19,332 nucleotides of DNA from an uncultured Clostridium sp. (GTDB taxonomy: Bacteria > Bacillota > Clostridia > TANB77 > CAG-508). The notes under the pieces were generated by a model that saw only the letters and a list, made by a program, of their open reading frames with translations, was not told the DNA's origin and did no database searches. The number at the start of each line of letters is the position of its first letter. Position 1 is the first letter of the stretch. The stretch is taken from assembly GCA_958413095.1 (NCBI GenBank), contig CATYUF010000033.1, positions 1 through 19,332 on the forward strand, read 5' to 3'. Positions 16,343-19,332 of this stretch are shown piece after piece. A program made the translations under genes and the position numbers.

Positions 16343-16778
16343 AAAATTCACCTCCTTCTGTTCTATTTCTTTTTTTAATTCTTTTTCTCTTTCTGTATCC
16401 ACATTTTTTCCTATTTTTGTGGATTCTTTTTTATCCTTTATCCCTTTTTCCTGTAAGTTTTGATACTTATTCCAATTTTTAATTTTATAACCATATTCAT
16501 CTTGTACTATCATGCTATATTCCTGGAAAATATCTAATGAATTCTTGATACTTTTCTGATTTCTACCCATATGATGTGCTAATGTTTCTATGGTAAAAAA
16601 CTTGTTTTCACTTATTTTTAAATATCCTCCAGATTCACAATTTGCTGCTATTGCTAAACAATTTATAAAAATTACAATAAGTCTATCTCCATCTTTTTTT
16701 TCTTTTGATTTGCTTGATTTTTTCGTTGTCAAAAAAATTATTGTACAACTTAAAACAATATCTCTTTCCTCCTTTCAT
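16298..16778 (-). CDS. Phage replisome organizer (DnaD-like N-terminal domain), frameshifted
   Basis: Two overlapping frames together make one protein. The first starts at ATG 16778 behind AAGGTGGTGA and reads RYCFKLYNNFFDNEKIKQI. The second continues KKDGDRLIVIFINCLAIA, then GGYLKISENKFFTIETLAHH and NWNKYQNLQEK. These are the successive blocks of the phage replisome-organizer N-terminal domain, a winged helix that binds the origin and recruits the helicase loader. They are out of phase by one base at an A8 run (16694-16701 on the minus strand); removing one A joins them into about 159 residues. The second frame alone would need a TTG start inside the domain. The end may also be shifted: removing one A from the A7 run at 16370-16376 would give a stop just before the dnaC binding site. 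It is a pseudogene, a slippage-expressed gene or a sequencing artefact. Confidence 0.7.
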
Positions 16779-16816
16779 CAGTAATCACCACCTTTTTAGT
16801 AAAATATTTTTTAATT

Positions 16817-17056
16817 TTAAAAATCATCAAAACTATATTCTACTTTTTTCTTTAGTTCTTCTAGACTATCTTGAATGTATTTATCTAGAATTTCTTTAGT
16901 AAATAATGTTTTAGATTCTATTTTGTAATATGGTATTTTCTTTTCTCTAACTAATTTACGAATTAACCAATATGAAATACCCAAATATTGTGCTGCTTCT
17001 ACTGAATCTAAAACTCTTTTTTCTTTTGTATTTGAATTTAATTTTTCATTATCCCT
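16817..17056 (-). CDS. Excisionase-family HTH DNA-binding protein, start codon apparently lost
   Basis: A 79-codon frame encodes the HTH_17/excisionase pattern: LDSVEAAQYLGISYWLIRKL (residues 17-36), VREKKIPYYKI (37-47), FTKEILDKYI (52-61), then an acidic tail. Such small proteins direct excision or act as early regulators of ICEs and prophages. The place where ATG is expected, about 6 nt after GGAGGTGA, holds AGG (17056-17054), and no ATG, GTG or TTG occurs in frame until inside the helix-turn-helix. The nearby ATG at 17048 is out of frame and stops after three codons. A single substitution of ATG to AGG explains this. It is the first gene of the leftward early operon. The protein family is clear; whether it is expressed is doubtful. 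Confidence 0.65.
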   Translation of the reverse strand, partial: RDNEKLNSNTKEKRVLDSVEAAQYLGISYWLIRKLVREKKIPYYKIESKTLFTKEILDKYIQDSLEELKKKVEYSFDDF

Positions 17057-17081
17057 ATCTAATCACCTCCTATCTAATTTG

Positions 17082-17116
17082 TTTAAAACAAAAACATTAT
17101 TGTTTTGTTTTAAAAC
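17082..17116. promoter_or_regulatory. Probable operator: inverted repeat and GTTTTAAAAC boxes in the divergent region
   Basis: TTTAAAACAAAAACA (17082-17096) and TGTTTTGTTTTAAAA (17101-17115) form an imperfect inverted repeat around TTAT, and GTTTTAAAAC (17107-17116) is a perfect palindrome echoed by GTTTAAAAC at 17081-17089. The cluster touches the -10 box of the leftward promoter, as expected for a repressor-binding site of the divergent XRE protein. AT-rich sequence makes chance palindromes more likely. Confidence 0.45.
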
Positions 17117-17145
17117 ATTTTATTTGTATTTTTGTTTTTTCTCAA
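17117..17145 (-). promoter_or_regulatory. Probable leftward early promoter of the excisionase-replication operon
   Basis: On the minus strand, TTGAGA (17145-17140) and TAAAAT (17122-17117) are 17 nt apart, about 60 nt before the excisionase-like gene. The -10 box adjoins the palindromic boxes, so repression there is plausible. Confidence 0.5.
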
Positions 17146-17175
17146 TACATTTTTAAAATATTTTTGTTTTAATTA

Positions 17176-17204
17176 TTTATAAATGCAAATTATTGTTTTA
17201 TAAT
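17176..17204 (+). promoter_or_regulatory. Possible promoter of the XRE regulator
   Basis: A perfect TATAAT (17199-17204) lies about 30 nt before the XRE start, with a weak TTTATA -35 (17176-17181) at 17 nt spacing. The -10 match is good, the -35 is not, in very AT-rich DNA. Confidence 0.4.
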
Positions 17205-17235
17205 GTTCTCATAAAAATATATTGGAGTGTTTATG

Positions 17236-18255
17236 ATGAATACAAATTTTAGTAAAAAATTAAAGCTTTTAAGAAAAAATAAAGGTATTACACAACAAGC
17301 ATTAGCAAATGCTATTGGAGAAAAGAAATCAATCATCGCAAATTACGAATCAAATAATTCCACACCTGGATTTGAAGTTTTAAATAAATTATCTAACTTT
17401 TTTAATGTACCTGTTGGATATTTAACTGGAAAAACTAATTCTTTAGTTAGTGAATATAGTTTTAAAACTTTAGAAGATTATATTGATATATTACCTAGTC
17501 AAAAACCTTTATGGTTAAAAATAAAAAATCCCATAAAATATCCTTCTTTTACTGGTAAAGAAGTTTATGGTCCTAATAAAGATTCTAAAATTATATTTTT
17601 TAATCCATTGGATGAAAAAGAAAAAAATTCAAGAATATATTTAGAGTTTTTAAATATTAATTCTTATGCAACAGATAGAGAAACTTTTTATAAAACTATT
17701 TATAATTTTGCATGCAAATATGGTTTCTTTGGAGAAGTTTATGAATCTACAAATGAAAAGTTTAATGTTTCTTTTCCTATTTTTAAACCATTTGAATTAG
17801 GAATATTTGACACTGATTATTATAATCCTTCTTTATTCCAATTTGATTTAAACTTTAAAACAGTTGACTTTCCTGGAAAAGATAGTTTTAATCCTATATT
17901 AGAAAAATATAAAATTACAGGGTATTTTGAAACTATATCTTGTTATATGGATTATTTATCAGAAATGCACCGTTTACTTTATAACCTATCTTGTGATAAT
18001 AGCTTGTTAGAAAAAACTTTAGAACAAATTTCTTATAGAACTGGTGAAATTAGAAAACGTTTTGTAAAAACTGATTCAGGTGAAATTGTAGAAAGTATTT
18101 CTTATAAATCTTTACTTTCTTTGATGTATTATGAATTGTTTTTAGATATAAAAATGGTAATATTCCAAATTACTGTTTTGAGTGTAATAAATTTTATTTG
18201 CCGAACAGCATACATAAATGTAAAAATAAAGGAGACTAACTATGAATATTTATGA
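17236..18255 (+). CDS. XRE-family regulator with large C-terminal domain (frameshift near its 3' end)
   Basis: The N-terminal 60 residues form a classic XRE helix-turn-helix: FSKKLKLLRKNKGITQQALA, then KSIIANYESN and LNKLSNFFNVPVGYLTG. The remaining ~270 residues are an unrecognised globular domain. GGAG (17224-17227) favours the ATG at 17236, or the adjacent one at 17233, over the GTG at 17227. As read, the last residues after LFLDIK are hydrophobic and run over the next gene. One extra A in the AAAAA run near 18150 switches to a frame reading NGNIPNYCFECNKF and then PNSIHKCKN, a C-x2-C...H-x3-C zinc knuckle. That frame ends at TAA 18237-18239, just before the nuclease ATG (334 residues). 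The corrected end is much more natural. It probably represses the divergent early operon and may control the nuclease gene behind it. Confidence 0.85.
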   Translation: MNTNFSKKLKLLRKNKGITQQALANAIGEKKSIIANYESNNSTPGFEVLNKLSNFFNVPVGYLTGKTNSLVSEYSFKTLEDYIDILPSQKPLWLKIKNPIKYPSFTGKEVYGPNKDSKIIFFNPLDEKEKNSRIYLEFLNINSYATDRETFYKTIYNFACKYGFFGEVYESTNEKFNVSFPIFKPFELGIFDTDYYNPSLFQFDLNFKTVDFPGKDSFNPILEKYKITGYFETISCYMDYLSEMHRLLYNLSCDNSLLEKTLEQISYRTGEIRKRFVKTDSGEIVESISYKSLLSLMYYELFLDIKMVIFQITVLSVINFICRTAYINVKIKETNYEYL

Positions 18256-19255
18256 TGAAATAGATGAATGTATAACAAAATTAGATGAAGATCACAAAAA
18301 ATTTTTACCTACAGTGTTAGTTAAATTGCTTTCTATTACAGAAAAATTAAATAAACCATATGATTGGCTCTGGGTAAAACTACAAACAGAAGAACTTAGA
18401 GGGAATTATAATCCTAATACAGAAAAAATATTTACTACTTTATGCAAAAATATAGGTATAACAGATATTACTAAAATAAAAGAAAAATATCGTAAAATTT
18501 TAAGAGATTTTATGAAATATAGAACATTCGAAATTGATAAAGACGGAATTTATGCTGATTCCACTGCAAATCTTATCCTACAGATTGACTCTATTGGACA
18601 AAAAATCAAAGATACAGTTTTACCAGACAACTTAGCCCCTATTGATTTATATTATGAGAAACAAAAACATGACAATATTATATCAACATACCAAAATGCC
18701 CTATCCAATTATAAAGCTATTTTAAATCACATATACACACATACATATCAAATCTTAATAGATTTAAAATATTCCAATCAACAAGCAATATCTCAAGATG
18801 ATGCTGTACAAAAAATCGAAACTATTTTCAACAAATTTCATGATATAGCCACTCAATTGTTAAAAAGATATGAAGGTAGAGAAACCCTTAAATTAAAAGA
18901 TGAATATGATGTTCAAGATTTGTTACATTCTTTGTTATTATTATATTTTAACGATATTCGAAAAGAAGAATCAGTTCCTAGTCATGCCGGCTCTAATTCT
19001 AGACTAGATTTTTTAATACCTGATTACCAAATTGGAATAGAAGTAAAAATGACTAGAAAAGGCTTAAGCGATAACAAAATAGGTCAGCAATTATTAGTTG
19101 ATATTGGTCGTTACCAATCTCATCAAAACTGTAAAACTTTGCTATGTTTTATATATGATCCAGATTATAATATTGATAATTTCAAAGGATTACAAGATGA
19201 TTTAGAATCTCATTCTAATGATGATTTTAATATAAAAGTTTATATCTCAAGATAA
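18242..19255 (+). CDS. PD-(D/E)XK nuclease, DpnII/MboI-like C-terminal domain
   Basis: The last ~120 of 337 residues form a PD-(D/E)XK nuclease of the DpnII/MboI-like type. DVQDLLHSLLLLYFNDIR (223-240) leads to SHAGSNSRLDFLI (247-259, D256), then GIEVKMTRKG (265-274, catalytic E267 and K269), GQQLLVDIGRYQ (281-292) and LLCFIYDPD (300-308). The 220-residue N-terminal part is helical and unrecognised, perhaps a target or partner module. GGAG (18231-18234) is correctly spaced before the ATG. It follows the XRE gene without a gap and is closed by a hairpin. No methyltransferase accompanies it, so it is unlikely to be a simple Type II enzyme. Such orphan nucleases are common in defence islands. 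Nuclease activity is well supported; substrate is unknown. Confidence 0.85.
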   Translation: MNIYDEIDECITKLDEDHKKFLPTVLVKLLSITEKLNKPYDWLWVKLQTEELRGNYNPNTEKIFTTLCKNIGITDITKIKEKYRKILRDFMKYRTFEIDKDGIYADSTANLILQIDSIGQKIKDTVLPDNLAPIDLYYEKQKHDNIISTYQNALSNYKAILNHIYTHTYQILIDLKYSNQQAISQDDAVQKIETIFNKFHDIATQLLKRYEGRETLKLKDEYDVQDLLHSLLLLYFNDIRKEESVPSHAGSNSRLDFLIPDYQIGIEVKMTRKGLSDNKIGQQLLVDIGRYQSHQNCKTLLCFIYDPDYNIDNFKGLQDDLESHSNDDFNIKVYISR

Positions 19256-19284
19256 TAAAAAATTTTCCTACCACATGAAAGACC

Positions 19285-19311
19285 AACTATTAAAAGTCAA
19301 TAGTTTTTCTT
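19285..19311 (+). terminator. Terminator after the nuclease gene
   Basis: A 7-bp stem, AACTATT (19285-19291) with AATAGTT (19299-19305), has a 7-nt loop and is followed by a T-rich tract, 30 nt after the stop codon. The stem is AT-rich and short, so its strength is uncertain. Confidence 0.55.
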
Positions 19312-19332
19312 AAAAAATTAAAAATAATATTT

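Noticed and set aside
1..19332. CRISPR arrays, tRNA or rRNA genes, insertion sequences
   Set aside because: No regularly spaced repeats, no cloverleaf-like or rRNA-like sequence, and no transposase frames or terminal inverted repeats were seen.
1..19332. Mollicutes origin with TGA read as tryptophan
   Set aside because: TGA ends the 148-aa gene at 9749 in an ATGA overlap and the RusA-like gene at 14655, and tryptophan is encoded by TGG throughout.

Overview
The window is strongly AT-rich DNA with clear AGGAGG-type ribosome binding sites, and TGA is used as a stop codon (the genes ending at 9749 and 14655). This points to a low-GC Bacillota (Clostridia-like) host, with Fusobacteriota as a less likely alternative. 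It argues against Mollicutes that read TGA as tryptophan. The gene set looks like the internal part of an integrative mobile element (ICE or prophage-like) carrying a large anti-phage cargo. No integrase, relaxase or attachment site lies inside the window, so neither end of the element is seen.

Right part (about 13.67-19.33 kb): a divergent control region at 17.06-17.23 kb separates two blocks. To the right, on the plus strand, are an XRE-type regulator and, directly behind it, a PD-(D/E)XK nuclease of the DpnII/MboI-like type. To the left, on the minus strand, runs an early module: excisionase-like HTH protein, replisome organizer, DnaC-like helicase loader, RusA-like resolvase, replication-relaxation protein. 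Several of these genes carry one-base lesions, mostly in A/T runs: a start codon changed to AGG, one frameshift in the replisome organizer and possibly a second, and a frameshift each in dnaC and the XRE gene.

Middle part (4.54-13.58 kb, minus strand): one tightly packed operon, probably driven by a promoter at 13616-13644, reads hsdM - HEPN protein - hsdS - unknown 148-aa protein - hsdR - AriA-like ATPase - AriB-like DUF4435/Toprim protein. This is a complete Type I restriction-modification system with two accessory proteins inside it and a PARIS-like abortive-infection pair at its 3' end. The HEPN gene is frameshifted just before its RNxxxH motif. hsdS carries a 12-bp tandem repeat between its two halves.

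Left part (1-4.1 kb, minus strand): after a hairpin terminator and a good promoter (4070-4098), a second defence operon encodes RloA/AbiLi-like ATPase, RloB/AbiLii-like protein and a large STAND-type P-loop NTPase that runs off the left edge.

The proposed logic is layered defence. The Type I system acts on unmodified DNA. PARIS, whose studied members respond to phage anti-restriction proteins such as Ocr, would act as backup when restriction is blocked. RloAB and the STAND protein would add further layers. The linkage is read from the sequence; the functional interplay is inference.
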